Source of the DNA: an uncultured Bacteroidia bacterium
GTDB taxonomy: Bacteria > Bacteroidota > Bacteroidia > Bacteroidales > UBA932
Length of the DNA: 64,000 nt
Direction of reading: 5' to 3'
Assembly: GCA_902789395.1 (NCBI GenBank)
Contig: CADANY010000006.1
Location: 1 to 64,000 of the forward strand
The translations under genes and the position numbers were made by a program. The first letter of the stretch is position 1, and the number at the start of each line of letters is the position of its first letter. The notes under the pieces were generated by a model. It was not told where the DNA came from. It searched no databases and worked only from the letters and a program-made list of their open reading frames with translations. This document shows positions 1 to 7,654 of this stretch, one piece after another.

Positions 1-431
1 CCGTCTCCGATATGGACACCCGGCATCACAGTCACGTTCTGGCCAATCCAGACATCATTGCCGATAACAGTGTCACCTTTCAAGGGCAGTTCCTCTTTCA
101 CCGGAGCAATCGCGCTACCCCAATCTCCACCCATTATGTAGAAAGGATAAGTAGTCACGCCATCCATTCTATGGTTAGCGCCGTTCATCACGAACTCAAT
201 ACCCTTGGCAATGGCGCAGAACTTCCCGATAATGAGTTTGTCACCGATGAAATCGTAGAAATGCGTGACGTGCTTCTCGAATTGATCCGCCCCGTCCACA
301 TCGTCATAGTAGGTGTAGTCCCCGATGGTGATGCGTGGATTCTTCACAACATTCTTGATGAAGCAGAGTCTTGGAAGATTTGCATTCGGGAATGCAGCAT
401 TCGGATCGGGTCTGTTGGAGTTATTGTTCAT
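1..431 (-). CDS. Vat/CatB-type xenobiotic acetyltransferase (3' end outside window)
   Basis: The first 143 residues are present; the gene runs off the left edge of the window. The family (left-handed beta-helix hexapeptide acyltransferases, Vat and CatB) transfers acetyl groups from acetyl-CoA to hydroxyls of streptogramin A, chloramphenicol or unknown small molecules in the cytoplasm. Visible hallmarks are the N-terminal ITIGDYTYYDD segment, KLIIGKFCAIAKGIEF, the NHRMDGVTTYPF segment holding the catalytic-type histidine, and hexapeptide repeats IGNDVWIGQNVTVMPGV. The start is the ATG at 429-431, preceded by an AT-rich spacer. Family assignment is firm; the true substrate cannot be read, and many chromosomal members in gut Bacteroidales are not proven resistance genes. 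Confidence 0.85.
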   Translation of the reverse strand, partial: MNNNSNRPDPNAAFPNANLPRLCFIKNVVKNPRITIGDYTYYDDVDGADQFEKHVTHFYDFIGDKLIIGKFCAIAKGIEFVMNGANHRMDGVTTYPFYIMGGDWGSAIAPVKEELPLKGDTVIGNDVWIGQNVTVMPGVHIGD

Positions 432-541
432 GGTGGTAAATTACGATTTATCGAACGCAAGTTAAACATGATTTGCGAAACCGCCATACACTTACAAGCT
501 CCGTCCGATATGGCACCAAGGGCGCTGTCCTCGCTATATCG

Positions 542-1105
542 TTACAGCGTTCTGAGCAGTTCCACGAATTTCTCCCGGATGTCTCCGAGGATACCGCGCC
601 AGTCCTTGAGCGTTCCGTCGAGGTTGTCGGAAACCGCCTTCAGGCAGTGGAACGGAAGGCCTCTCTCCTGGCAGAAGAGGGCGGCGGCATAGGCCTCCAT
701 GTCAAAGAGGTCGTATTGCTCGGAAAGGGCCTTCACCTGCTCCGGCGGGAAGGTCTGTGTGCTCATGAAGTAATCGCCGGAGAACACTGTGGCCCCCTCC
801 TCAGGAAGGTCTATACGATCGTAGATGAGCTCGCTGCCTCCGTTGACAAAGCTCCTCACGTTCACAATCTCCCCTATCGGGTATTTGGCCGATCCGGCAC
901 TGCCAATGTTGAGAATGATGGGCTTCTGCTCGGGCTGCCGTGTCTCATACCATTTCACGAGGGCACTGTACATGCGCATCTTTCCCATGCCGGTATAGAC
1001 AACGGGAAAACGGACGTCGGACGCGGAAATCTCGTCACGGTCCGCAACGAAGAGGATGATGTCGCCCCCACGGAGGGCGTCAAGGGTCTTGTTCTCTGTC
1101 ATCAT
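542..1105 (-). CDS. Nucleosidase of the MTA/SAH nucleosidase (PNP) superfamily
   Basis: About 187 residues, somewhat shorter than the usual 230 of MTA/SAH nucleosidases. It is expected to cleave the N-glycosidic bond of a purine nucleoside such as methylthioadenosine or S-adenosylhomocysteine in the cytosol. Visible motifs are NIGSAGSAKYPIG (phosphate/ribose loop region), DMEAYAAALFCQERG (matching the family M-E-x-x-A segment) and AVSDNLDG, where the aspartate corresponds to the catalytic acid. The start is chosen at the first ATG of a tandem pair (1103-1105, 1100-1102), because a TATCTTTG promoter box lies at 1121-1128 and longer readings would begin upstream of the promoter. It is transcribed divergently from the truncated ATC-hydrolase gene. 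Exact substrate uncertain. Confidence 0.8.
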   Translation of the reverse strand: MMTENKTLDALRGGDIILFVADRDEISASDVRFPVVYTGMGKMRMYSALVKWYETRQPEQKPIILNIGSAGSAKYPIGEIVNVRSFVNGGSELIYDRIDLPEEGATVFSGDYFMSTQTFPPEQVKALSEQYDLFDMEAYAAALFCQERGLPFHCLKAVSDNLDGTLKDWRGILGDIREKFVELLRTL

Positions 1106-1120
1106 ATTCAAGATATAACG

Positions 1121-1128
1121 CAAAGATA
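1121..1128 (-). promoter_or_regulatory. Promoter -7 box of the nucleosidase gene
   Basis: The minus strand reads TATCTTTG, the Bacteroidota -7 consensus TAnnTTTG, 15 bases upstream of the nucleosidase start codon. No convincing -33 TTTG is present at the usual distance. Confidence 0.55.
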
Positions 1129-1166
1129 ATTCTTTTTGGCGATTATCCTCGTTTTTTCCGCCGGCC

Positions 1167-1183
1167 TTGCAACCGGGTTGCAA
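1167..1183. promoter_or_regulatory. Palindromic operator candidate between divergent genes
   Basis: A perfect inverted repeat TTGCAAC-CGG-GTTGCAA sits centrally in the 105-base spacer between the two divergent starts at 1105 and 1211, about 12 bases before the plus-strand -7 box. Its position and symmetry suggest a dimeric repressor site serving one or both promoters. No regulator gene is adjacent, so the binder is unknown. Confidence 0.4.
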
Positions 1184-1194
1184 AAATGGTTTCG

Positions 1195-1202
1195 TACCTT
1201 TG
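1195..1202 (+). promoter_or_regulatory. Promoter -7 box of the ATC-hydrolase-like gene
   Basis: TACCTTTG fits TAnnTTTG and ends eight bases before the ATG at 1211, so the mRNA would have almost no leader. The -33 element is poor. Confidence 0.5.
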
Positions 1203-1210
1203 CCGTCAAT

Positions 1211-1606
1211 ATGAAAAGACGCTATCAACCCCTAAACATGGTTATGAACGGCCGATACGCCGTTCTTTATGGGAAACTGTCGCCGAAAGAGCAGCAGGAC
1301 GTCCTGTCCAAAATGGCCGAACTCATCGAGGAGGAAAAGGAGTACGAGGACAAGGGCAACTACGGCCATCTCTGCAACATCCTCCCGACAATCGCCATTG
1401 ATGAAGCCCTTCAGAAAAACGGAAAGTCGGCCGAAGAGGCGTTTGAGCTGATTTCAACGCACATGTGGGCGGCGCTCACGCCGGAGAAGTTCCGGAAGAT
1501 GTCCCGCCTCCCCTTCGTCCTTCCGGTGATGAAGAAAATCATTCCGCTGGGATTCAAGTACGGTTCCGGCAAGGGCGAAGTGTGGGAGCGCACCGAATCT
1601 ATTTGA
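1211..1606 (+). pseudogene. Truncated L-2-amino-thiazoline-4-carboxylic acid hydrolase-like protein
   Basis: The reading frame encodes 131 residues resembling the N-terminal two thirds of the ATC-hydrolase family, including HMWAALTPEKFRKMSR, a hydrophobic stretch and FKYGSGKG. Family members normally continue for another 60-80 residues with a cysteine-rich segment, which is absent; the frame ends soon after GKG with seven unrelated residues. The last bases overlap the 3' end of a methyltransferase fragment on the other strand, so a deletion has probably joined two convergent genes around 1580-1606. The start at 1211 was chosen because the promoter box ends at 1202; an ATG at 1238 is an alternative. 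A short product could still be made. Confidence 0.55.
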
Positions 1607-1724
1607 CGGCTGTTACGGCGAGCCAATGCCTGGCTTCGTCCCGGTGAACAGTTATGTCACGGAATCCGGCGGCGGCAAGATGAGAGTTCACCTCATGGGA
1701 TCCACCGTTCATCCCATTCACCAT
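1599..1724 (-). pseudogene. C-terminal remnant of a class I SAM-dependent methyltransferase
   Basis: A 41-codon minus-strand frame ends in HLAAAGFRDITVHRD and HWLAVTAVK, the form of the last two beta strands of small class I methyltransferases (a typical member has over 200 residues). Everything upstream, including the SAM-binding motif, is missing. It begins at a TGATG overlap with the small remnant at 1724-1804 and its stop lies within the last codons of the opposing ATC-hydrolase fragment. It is best read as a deletion remnant. The identification rests on a short stretch. Confidence 0.4.
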
Positions 1725-1804
1725 CATCCTTCCCCAGAAGCCTTCCGGTTGGCGAGCATGAAGTCCGCCTCGGTAATCCGCAGTTTTTCCCGTCTCTTTC
1801 TCAC
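1724..1804 (-). pseudogene. Truncated copy of the small basic protein encoded at 8801-9013
   Basis: Starting at GTG 1804, the minus strand encodes 26 residues containing KLRITEADFMLANRKAS, nearly identical to KLRITEEDFMLANRKAA in the intact 70-residue protein at 8801-9013. The second half of the family sequence (the HKSKKVYDRKR segment) is missing and the frame stops at 1724-1726. This is a truncated paralog. Confidence 0.6.
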
Positions 1805-1827
1805 CGACAAATTGGAATTTAGTTATA

Positions 1828-1904
1828 TTGTCATTCTGAGCGCAAGCGAAGAATCTATTTGTGAATCAATTTATTACAGATCCTTCACTTCGTTCAGGAT
1901 GACA
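1828..1904. repeat. Interspersed repeat, inverted pair forming a hairpin
   Basis: Two arms face each other: TTGTCATTCTGAGCGCAAGC continuing GAAGAATCT (1828-1856) and its imperfect reverse complement (1878-1904) ending GTTCAGGATGACAGG. Single copies of the same unit occur at 14622-14649 and 29639-29666 and a degenerate form at 27759-27779. The pair could fold as a long stem, as MITE- or REP-like elements do. Confidence 0.65.
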
Positions 1905-1917
1905 GGTCAATTACGAT

Positions 1918-2715
1918 TTATAGTTCTATCCATTCCAAATCATCAGGGACAAAAACACGCCCGTGAAAGACTGATTCTGCTTCTGCGGTATATCTCTCGC
2001 GGCGCGATTCCAGCGTCTTGTCCTCGGTGTGATAAAGAATAAGGTTCTTCACCTTAAGTTCCTCTGCAAGCCGAGCGGCATCCAGTACCGTACTGTGATT
2101 CTTTTCGTAAGGCAGGAATCGCTCCCTGTCCTCATACAGGCAAAATGCCTCGCTCAGAAGCCAGTCGGCCCCTTCCACATATTCCCGGCAAAGAGGGCTA
2201 TAGGGCTCGTCGCCCAGGCAGCATATGCTTTGGCCATTCGGCAATTGCGCCGTGAAACCGAACTGGATTTCCTTTTCGGAATGGATATCGAAACATTGCA
2301 CACGGATATCGCCCACCGTGAAGCAGTCACCGTCCTCCAGGCAGTTCATGGTAACAAGGCTTCCAATGTTCTCCGCCTCCTTGGGTGGCAGGGTTTGATG
2401 GCAGATATAGGTCAGCGTGTCCAGTACTTTCCGATGACTCCAAATACGAAGCGGATAATGGAATTGCAGGGCTATGCGCATCATCCAGACGCAGCCCAGC
2501 AGGTGGTCCGTATGAGTGTGCGTAACAAAAAGGTCTTGGATTTCTTCCTTCCTGATCCCGGCCCGTTCCAACTGGGTCAGAATCCCATTCCCGCCTCCGG
2601 CATCCACCATCAGCGGCACCTTTCCCTGGTCATGAAGCGTAAAGCAGGTGCTGAAGCAGCGGGTAGAGAGTGCATCTCCTGTACCAAGAAAGGTTATGTA
2701 TGGACTTGCGTGCAT
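1918..2715 (-). CDS. Metallo-beta-lactamase-fold hydrolase, RNase Z-like
   Basis: A 265-residue cytosolic protein of the beta-lactamase-fold hydrolase superfamily. It opens with ITFLGTGDALSTR, as RNase Z-like proteins do, and has the zinc motif HTHTDH near residue 66, a later GDEPYSPL segment in the position of the bridging aspartate, and a final LILYHTEDKT segment supplying a late histidine. Length and motif order fit the family. The activity could be phosphodiester, ester or lactone hydrolysis; nothing nearby points to a substrate. The 3' end lies just beyond the interspersed repeat pair. Confidence 0.75.
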   Translation of the reverse strand: MHASPYITFLGTGDALSTRCFSTCFTLHDQGKVPLMVDAGGGNGILTQLERAGIRKEEIQDLFVTHTHTDHLLGCVWMMRIALQFHYPLRIWSHRKVLDTLTYICHQTLPPKEAENIGSLVTMNCLEDGDCFTVGDIRVQCFDIHSEKEIQFGFTAQLPNGQSICCLGDEPYSPLCREYVEGADWLLSEAFCLYEDRERFLPYEKNHSTVLDAARLAEELKVKNLILYHTEDKTLESRRERYTAEAESVFHGRVFVPDDLEWIEL

Positions 2716-2806
2716 CTATGAGATATGCCAGAAACTATAAAACAAATAATGTATCTATTGAAAGGACAATGAAAGATAATCACAAATAAATACAGATAGC
2801 CAGACA

Positions 2807-3476
2807 CTACCAGATCAAGGGAATAATCCTGTATTTCACCTTTTTCTTATACTCAGAATAGCCCTCCAGTCCTTCTTCCAAAACCATTTCCTCATTGCGG
2901 ATCCGCTTGGCAATCACAGGAAGATATCCAAGCATGATGAAGAAAGAAATGGGGGATGCGAGAACCAGCGGCATCGTAAGGAACAGGACTGTCGTGGCCA
3001 TGTACATCGGATGCCGGACGATTCCATACAATCCTGTATCGATGACTTTCTGATTCTCCTGCACCTCGATGGTCCGGGACAGGTATGTATTCTCCCTGAG
3101 GACTTCAGCATAGAGCAGATAAGAAAGCAGAAACAGTCCGGCAGCCACCCATACGGTCCAGTTCGGCAATACCCACCATTTGAAATGCCAGTTCAATCCT
3201 GCAACGGCAAAGGATGCAATGAACAGCAGCCCGCTTAAAAACTACGGTTTTTTGCTCACTTTCCTTTTCCCTGGCGTCCAAGCGCTTTCTGAGCAGGTCC
3301 GGATTCCGGCCCATCATCACCAGACCGGCAAGAAGCATCGGCACAAAGAGAATCCCGATCAGCTGCCAGGCCTGCCAATAGCGCAGTGACCCGGCGGACA
3401 GAAACAGGAGCAGACCGACGAGGACGACTCCTCCTAAAAACTTCGTCATCGCTTGGATGAACAATCTTTTATCCAT
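2807..3476 (-). pseudogene. Frameshifted isoprenylcysteine carboxyl methyltransferase-like membrane protein
   Basis: Two overlapping frames make one ~220-residue protein. The N-terminal half (from ATG 3474-3476, MDKRLF) has two membrane helices and reads correctly to KESEQKTVV. The frame then shifts at a run of five A (plus strand 3237-3241), and the rest continues in the other frame as SGLLFIASFAVAGLNWHF through 2807. The second part holds the family signature: VIDTGLYGIVRHPMYMAT and EEGLEGYSEYKKKVKYRIIP. Removing one base from the run restores a single frame, so this is either a genuine pseudogene or an indel error in a homopolymer. An intact protein would be a SAM-dependent integral membrane methyltransferase. 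Confidence 0.7.
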
Positions 3477-3615
3477 AGGAAAATGCGTGTTTATGATTGG
3501 GCTTCCGTGCAAATATACAAAGAATCGTAGGAATCGTACATTTATTCATTGGAATCGGCACATATCTTTTCCTGTTCCCGCCATACCTTTGTTGTAAAAA
3601 CAATAGTCATAAGAT

Positions 3616-3959
3616 ATGGGAAAATTCATCAAACGTTACGCGCTGGAAATCTATACCATCCTTGCGAGGCCTTCATGGTGGTGACATCCTTCATAAACGG
3701 ACTCTCCGACATTCAACTTTTTGTCGTTGTATTCAATTCCCTGTTTATCCTTCACGAGTGGGAAGAAGGAGCCTATCCGGGCGGATTCATCGACCTGATA
3801 TCGTCGCTTATCGAAACCAACGTATCCGAGGAAACAAAGAAAGCCAGCCGGATTCCGACTGGCTTTCTTCTCATCACTTTCACACTGATGGTTGGCATCT
3901 GTTACCGGGATATGCCGAAGCTGCTCAAAAAACAACTTGCAAGAATCAGGGAAAGATAA
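3616..3959 (+). pseudogene. Broken HXXEE-family membrane protein
   Basis: The start MGKFIKRYALEIYTIL lies in one frame and the continuation FMVVTSFINGLSDIQLFVV with the family hallmark LHEWEEGAYPGGF lies in another, so a small insertion or deletion occurred near 3660-3675. The C-terminal end YRDMPKLLKKQLARIRER looks like the genuine family end, but only about 20 residues separate it from ASRIPTGFLL, where roughly 80 residues of helices would be expected. That implies an internal deletion as well. A TACCTTTG box at 3584-3591 suggests it was once transcribed from its own promoter. The function of the family is unknown. Confidence 0.6.
3837..3869. terminator. Perfect 11-bp hairpin inside the HXXEE pseudogene
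   Basis: AAGAAAGCCAG and CTGGCTTTCTT pair exactly around an 11-base loop. The shape is that of a bidirectional Bacteroidota terminator, yet it lies within an apparently coding segment. It may be a chance palindrome or a terminator acquired as the gene decayed. Confidence 0.35.
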
Positions 3960-3985
3960 CCCTGACTCCGTATTATCTTGGGACG

Positions 3986-4564
3986 TTAGAACATAATATT
4001 AAGGGCAATCCCTGCATTCGGCCGGATTGAACCAGTCGGAGACGGAACAAAAGAGATAGAAGGAGCGAATCCCAATTCAATCGGTTTTTCATGGCCGATG
4101 AGATCCTGGTAATACATATTCTTTACTTTCGCTATTCTCCGGGCATCAATACTGGACCAGATGGCCAGTCCCAGATCTGCACCGAGGGAACTGAGCAGCA
4201 CTATCATATTCGTCTTTCCCTTCTTTTCATCCGTATAGCCTGTGAGAAAGCCTTTTTCGTCAGTAATGGCGATCTTGTCAATGGTGGATGCGGCATCAAC
4301 GATCATACTCATTAGTATGGTTTCTCCACCTATGAAGGCAAGGCCTCGCCATATCTCGCCTGATAAGAGTTGACCTATTCCGGGGACGAAGAAAGAAGCG
4401 CACTCATACCAACCGACATTATACGGATCGGTTGTCTGCTTGACATACTCTTTATGGTTATAGACTTCCTTGAGGTCCCTGTACTTGGCGTTGTTTGCGT
4501 ATTGGGCGTCAACTGTTGCAAATGCTGACAAAGCAATGAGAATGGTAATGATTAAACGTTTCAT
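3986..4564 (-). CDS. Exported hypothetical protein, candidate target of the LytTR regulator
   Basis: 192 residues from the ATG at 4562-4564. The N-terminus MKRLIITILIALSAFATVDA is a signal peptide. After a polar segment come FFVPGIGQLLSGEIWRGLAF and two more hydrophobic stretches (about 85-105 and 130-150), so the product probably sits in the membrane or forms a small outer-envelope protein; the final strand-like end GIALNIMF is compatible with the latter. I recognise no named family. The gene is preceded by a well-formed promoter and a tandem 20-bp repeat, and the LytTR regulator gene lies directly upstream in the same orientation, which suggests that it is the regulated output of that protein. 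Confidence 0.65.
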   Translation of the reverse strand: MKRLIITILIALSAFATVDAQYANNAKYRDLKEVYNHKEYVKQTTDPYNVGWYECASFFVPGIGQLLSGEIWRGLAFIGGETILMSMIVDAASTIDKIAITDEKGFLTGYTDEKKGKTNMIVLLSSLGADLGLAIWSSIDARRIAKVKNMYYQDLIGHEKPIELGFAPSISFVPSPTGSIRPNAGIALNIMF

Positions 4565-4584
4565 GATAAATGTTTTTGGTGCTG

Positions 4585-4616
4585 CAAATATGAGCACGAA
4601 AATCGTCCTCTCCAAA
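4585..4616 (-). promoter_or_regulatory. Promoter of the exported hypothetical gene
   Basis: On the minus strand TTTG (4613-4616) is followed after 20 bases by CATATTTG (4585-4592), close to the Bacteroidota -33/-7 consensus, 20 bases before the start codon. Confidence 0.6.
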
Positions 4617-4627
4617 TACCAGGGACA

Positions 4628-4667
4628 GATAGCTAAAACGCCGGACGAATAGCTAAACGCCCGGACG
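4628..4667 (-). promoter_or_regulatory. Tandem 20-bp repeat, candidate LytTR binding site
   Basis: Two adjacent 20-base units (4628-4647 and 4648-4667) differ at only a few positions; on the plus strand both contain TAGCTAAA and GGACG. LytTR proteins typically bind direct repeats spaced about two helical turns apart. The pair lies 11 bases upstream of the -33 element, the usual place for an activator, and next to the 3' end of the LytTR gene. Confidence 0.55.
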
Positions 4668-4692
4668 GATTACAAAGGGAGAGGACAAAGCG

Positions 4693-5520
4693 CTAGGCTA
4701 TATACGACTTTAGTTTAGGGACAAAAGAACGCGATACGGGTACGGTAGCAAGCCCGCCGCCAAGTTCCAGGACATAGCCGTTGGAGTTCCCCTTGGCGGA
4801 AGTGATGCTGTTCAGATTCACAACGAAGGAGCGGTGGCACTGGAAGATGTTGCGATAACCATCAAGTTCATCCAGAACGGCGGAAAGCGTAGTTTGGACC
4901 TCTTTCCGCCCCAGCTTCCCTTTGTCCGCATAGTAAACCGCAACGTTATTTTTCTGCGCTTCCACATATAGCAGATCATTGAGAGAAACCCTCAGGTCAT
5001 TTTCCCTGACCCTGTTGTCATGGATCGTAACCTGAATCCCTTTCTGCTCCTGCGTAGTTTTGTTCAGCAGAGAATCCAACTGTCCACGCATATACCGCTG
5101 ATATGAAATCGTTGTGGAAAGAACTGCAACTATAATACCTATAAGCGTCGTCCAATATACCATTTCCAGACCGGCACCCAACTTTATCGGATATTGGAAA
5201 AGGATACATGACAAGATAAAATTGAACAGGCCGATTATCAATACTTCTATAAAAAGCGACAAGGCATGATGCCAGATTCTCCAGGTTTTAGCCCGCTTCT
5301 GCAAAGGAACGACGATTAACGTGTCCAGCACCAGGCTGCAGACAAAAGTGATCAATCCGAAAGAGAGGGACACCAAAAACTTGTTCCCGTCATACTCGCT
5401 GAAGCCAAACGGCTGCAGAAAAAACAAGATCAGAAACACAATGGCAGAAGCGAGCAAACCCTCTTTTGCAGGATTGCCATTCAACTCAAACGGATACTTT
5501 CTTTGAAGAAGTGCTGCCAT
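4693..5520 (-). CDS. Membrane-anchored LytTR-family transcriptional regulator
   Basis: 275 residues from the ATG at 5518-5520 (MAALLQRKYPF). Four hydrophobic helices span roughly residues 22-150 (for example SAIVFLILFFLQPFGF and LSFGLITFVCSLVLDTLIV), followed by a C-terminal LytTR DNA-binding domain of about 100 residues with NDLLYVEAQKNNVAVYY, YRNIFQCHRSFVVNLNSI and VSRSFVPKLK. There is no receiver domain, so it is a one-component sensor in the inner membrane rather than a response regulator. A longer reading up to 5694 is unlikely because its extra residues are not hydrophobic and the frame there looks non-coding. A small ORF (5481-5642) overlaps its start. Ligand unknown. Confidence 0.85.
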   Translation of the reverse strand: MAALLQRKYPFELNGNPAKEGLLASAIVFLILFFLQPFGFSEYDGNKFLVSLSFGLITFVCSLVLDTLIVVPLQKRAKTWRIWHHALSLFIEVLIIGLFNFILSCILFQYPIKLGAGLEMVYWTTLIGIIVAVLSTTISYQRYMRGQLDSLLNKTTQEQKGIQVTIHDNRVRENDLRVSLNDLLYVEAQKNNVAVYYADKGKLGRKEVQTTLSAVLDELDGYRNIFQCHRSFVVNLNSITSAKGNSNGYVLELGGGLATVPVSRSFVPKLKSYIA

Positions 5521-5642
5521 ATTTCCGTATTCTGATAAATCCCGATTAATACCAGCACCTTCTTCCCGTTCCGGTAGATGTGAAGCTGGCGGGAGCGGAC
5601 GACAGCCGTCAATTTCGTGGTATCGAGGGATTCTCTGTTCAT
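5481..5642 (-). CDS. Possible 53-residue protein overlapping the LytTR start
   Basis: An ATG at 5640-5642 opens a 53-codon frame (MNRESLDTTKLTAVVRSRQ at the start, FFKESIRLS at the end) that overlaps the first 40 bases of the LytTR gene in another frame. Its composition is protein-like and it has no counterpart I recognise. It may be a translationally coupled small gene, or a frame that is open by chance in a regulator leader. Confidence 0.3.
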   Translation of the reverse strand: MNRESLDTTKLTAVVRSRQLHIYRNGKKVLVLIGIYQNTEIWQHFFKESIRLS

Positions 5643-5831
5643 GTTCTTTCTGCCAAATCCGGTTTATCGTGTAAATATACATACAATCAGCCAAATGACA
5701 AATAGAAAACGCTCCCCAAATCTACGACTCAGTCCGAAAGAGCATAAACGACACACAAATACAATGCTTCAACTTAACGGAATATTTTGAAGAATAGTAT
5801 TTTTCATTAAATTTGTCAGAATTAGCAAAAA

Positions 5832-6107
5832 TGTGATGAAAATCATATACTTACCTCTGAGCCCGGGCTTGCGGACTATGTTGCCTACCGTCGAAGCGAG
5901 CAGTCTGTCGGCAGCAGCACGGTGCGCCGCTATTTCGTCCCGGAAATTAAGTATATCTCCTACAAGGATCTGCCGACCGTCTATAGTGAGATGGTCTCGC
6001 GCAGTCAGAACATGCGCAATATCACGACCCGCGTTTCCTCCGTCAACTGGCCTTTCATGAGCAAACAGTTGGAAAAGGTTAAATCTTCAGTGATGCGGCT
6101 AAATAGG
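5832..6107 (+). pseudogene. Unidentified gene fragment read into an esterase
   Basis: An open frame without a convincing start encodes EPGLADYVAYRRSEQSVG, VRRYFVPEIKYISYKDL and YSEMVSRSQNMRNIT, then continues without a stop into the lipoprotein signal of the esterase remnant at 6108. The codon pattern and the aromatic and charged composition look like real protein sequence, but I do not recognise the family. Upstream, 5650-5830 is AT-rich with nothing recognisable. Confidence 0.35.
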
Positions 6108-6928
6108 ATGGTGAGACGGCTGTCTATAACCCTCATATCCATTTCCATCTTTTCAGGATTCACCGGCTGCAGCTTCAAGGTTACACGCCCTATGATTCAG
6201 ATGATGTTATCCGGGACCAACAAGATATCGACGGAACCAGCCTATGCCGACTCTTTGGAGAAGAAACTCTCCGTCCCTTATGCAGACAACGCTACAAGCG
6301 GACAGGTATTGGATATCTATTACGCGGCTCCGGATGTGCGTAAGAATGCCGTTCTCATCGACATCCACGGCGGTTTCTATGTTGCCGGGAAACGAGAGAA
6401 CAACCGTGGCTTCGCATCTGACAATCCATTCCAAAGAACTCAAGCTCAACAGAGAGCAGATGTTCCTGACCGGCGATTCTGCAGGTGGTCACCTCGCCCT
6501 TTATATGGCCGAGGCATCGGAAGATGCATCCTTGCCCATCCGGCCGAAGTCCTTCAAGACTAAGGGCGTGATGCTCAACTGTCCGGCGTATGATTTCGCA
6601 TCATTCGCTGAAGGGAGCGGTTTCTCCAAGAGCGCCCTTGCTTGGTTCATCGGTCCCCGCTACCAGGACAGGCAGTACCTGGAAACCATGTCCCCGCGCA
6701 CCTTCATCGGCAGTTACTCCGGTCCCCTTCTCGTTTCCACCTGCACCCACGACTTCATCCGCTCCCAGGCTCTTCTGATAAAATCGGACTGTGAGTCCAT
6801 GGGACGCAAGCTCGATTTCATCAACATCGAATCCCAGGACCGCCGCGTCGGCCATGTGCATAACGTCACCCGCCTGGATCTTCCGGAGTCCAAGGAAGTC
6901 AATACCCGGATGATCGAATTCATGAACC
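6108..6928 (+). pseudogene. Alpha/beta-hydrolase esterase lipoprotein with internal deletion
   Basis: The first frame begins at ATG 6108 (MVRRLSITLIS) with a lipoprotein signal ending FSGFTGC, then reads the oxyanion-hole motif IDIHGGFYVAGKR. At about 6412 the frame switches, and the nucleophile motif FLTGDSAGGHLALY follows only about 20 residues later, whereas esterases of this type have about 70 residues between the two motifs. A block of about 35-50 codons has been lost with a frame change. The C-terminal part, with the acid/histidine region DRRVGHVHN, ends near MIEFMNRHP and runs directly into the next esterase remnant. The intact ancestor was a periplasmic or surface carboxylesterase. 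Confidence 0.7.
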
Positions 6929-7642
6929 GGCATCCTATGGATCCATGGAGGCGGGTACATGATCAGTGGGGCCTATATGGTGGATATGACCTGCGGAAAG
7001 ATGCTGGCAAAGAAGTACGGCGCTGTCGTGGTCTGCCCCAATTACCGCCTGGCCGGGAAGGCTCCTTACCCGGCCGCCCTGGAGGATTGCTACGCCGCGC
7101 TCGAGTGGATGCATGAGCATGCCGATGAATTGGGCATAGACCGGGATAGGATCGTAGTCGGAGGTGAGAGTGCCGGCGGTGGCCTAACGGCGGCCATCTG
7201 CCTGTATGCCAGGGACAAGGGAGATATTCCCATTGCCTTGCAGCTGCCGCTCTATCCGATGCTGGACTGCGAGGATACGCAATCCTCTTCCGACAACCAC
7301 GGACATGTGTGGAACACCAAACGCAATCACTGGGGATGGAAGCATTACCTGGGCAATCTGTACGGGAGCAAGGATATCAGCAAATACGCCTCTCCTGCAC
7401 GGGAAACGGACTATTCGGGCCTTCCTCCCTGTTACACCTTTGTCGCTGACGGGGAACCGTTCTACAGCGAGACGCTCGCCTTTGTGAAGAACCTCCAGGA
7501 CGCCGGAGTGGAAGCCAAGGTTGACATCTACCACGGGAACACCCATGCCTTTGACATGCTCCTCCCCTGGCTGGAGCAGAGCAAGACGGCAAAACGTCGC
7601 CTTTGTGAAGCGTACGAACGGTACATGATGAATGGCAGGTAG
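6926..7642 (+). pseudogene. Second alpha/beta-hydrolase esterase lacking its N-terminus
   Basis: A new frame opens at 6926 with ILWIHGGGYMISGAYMV (oxyanion-hole HGGG motif) and runs intact to 7642. It includes VVCPNYRLAGKAPYPAAL, the nucleophile motif VVGGESAGGGLTAA, the acid region FVADGEPFYSET and the histidine region HGNTHAFDM. These are the features of hormone-sensitive-lipase-type esterases (alpha/beta-hydrolase fold 3). The roughly 70-90 residues that normally precede HGGG are absent; the frame abuts the 3' end of the preceding esterase at 6926-6935, so the same deletion probably removed that gene's stop and this gene's start. An ATG at 6959 lies after the HGGG motif and would give an inactive product. 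Confidence 0.65.
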
Positions 7643-7654
7643 CCGGCTTGATGA

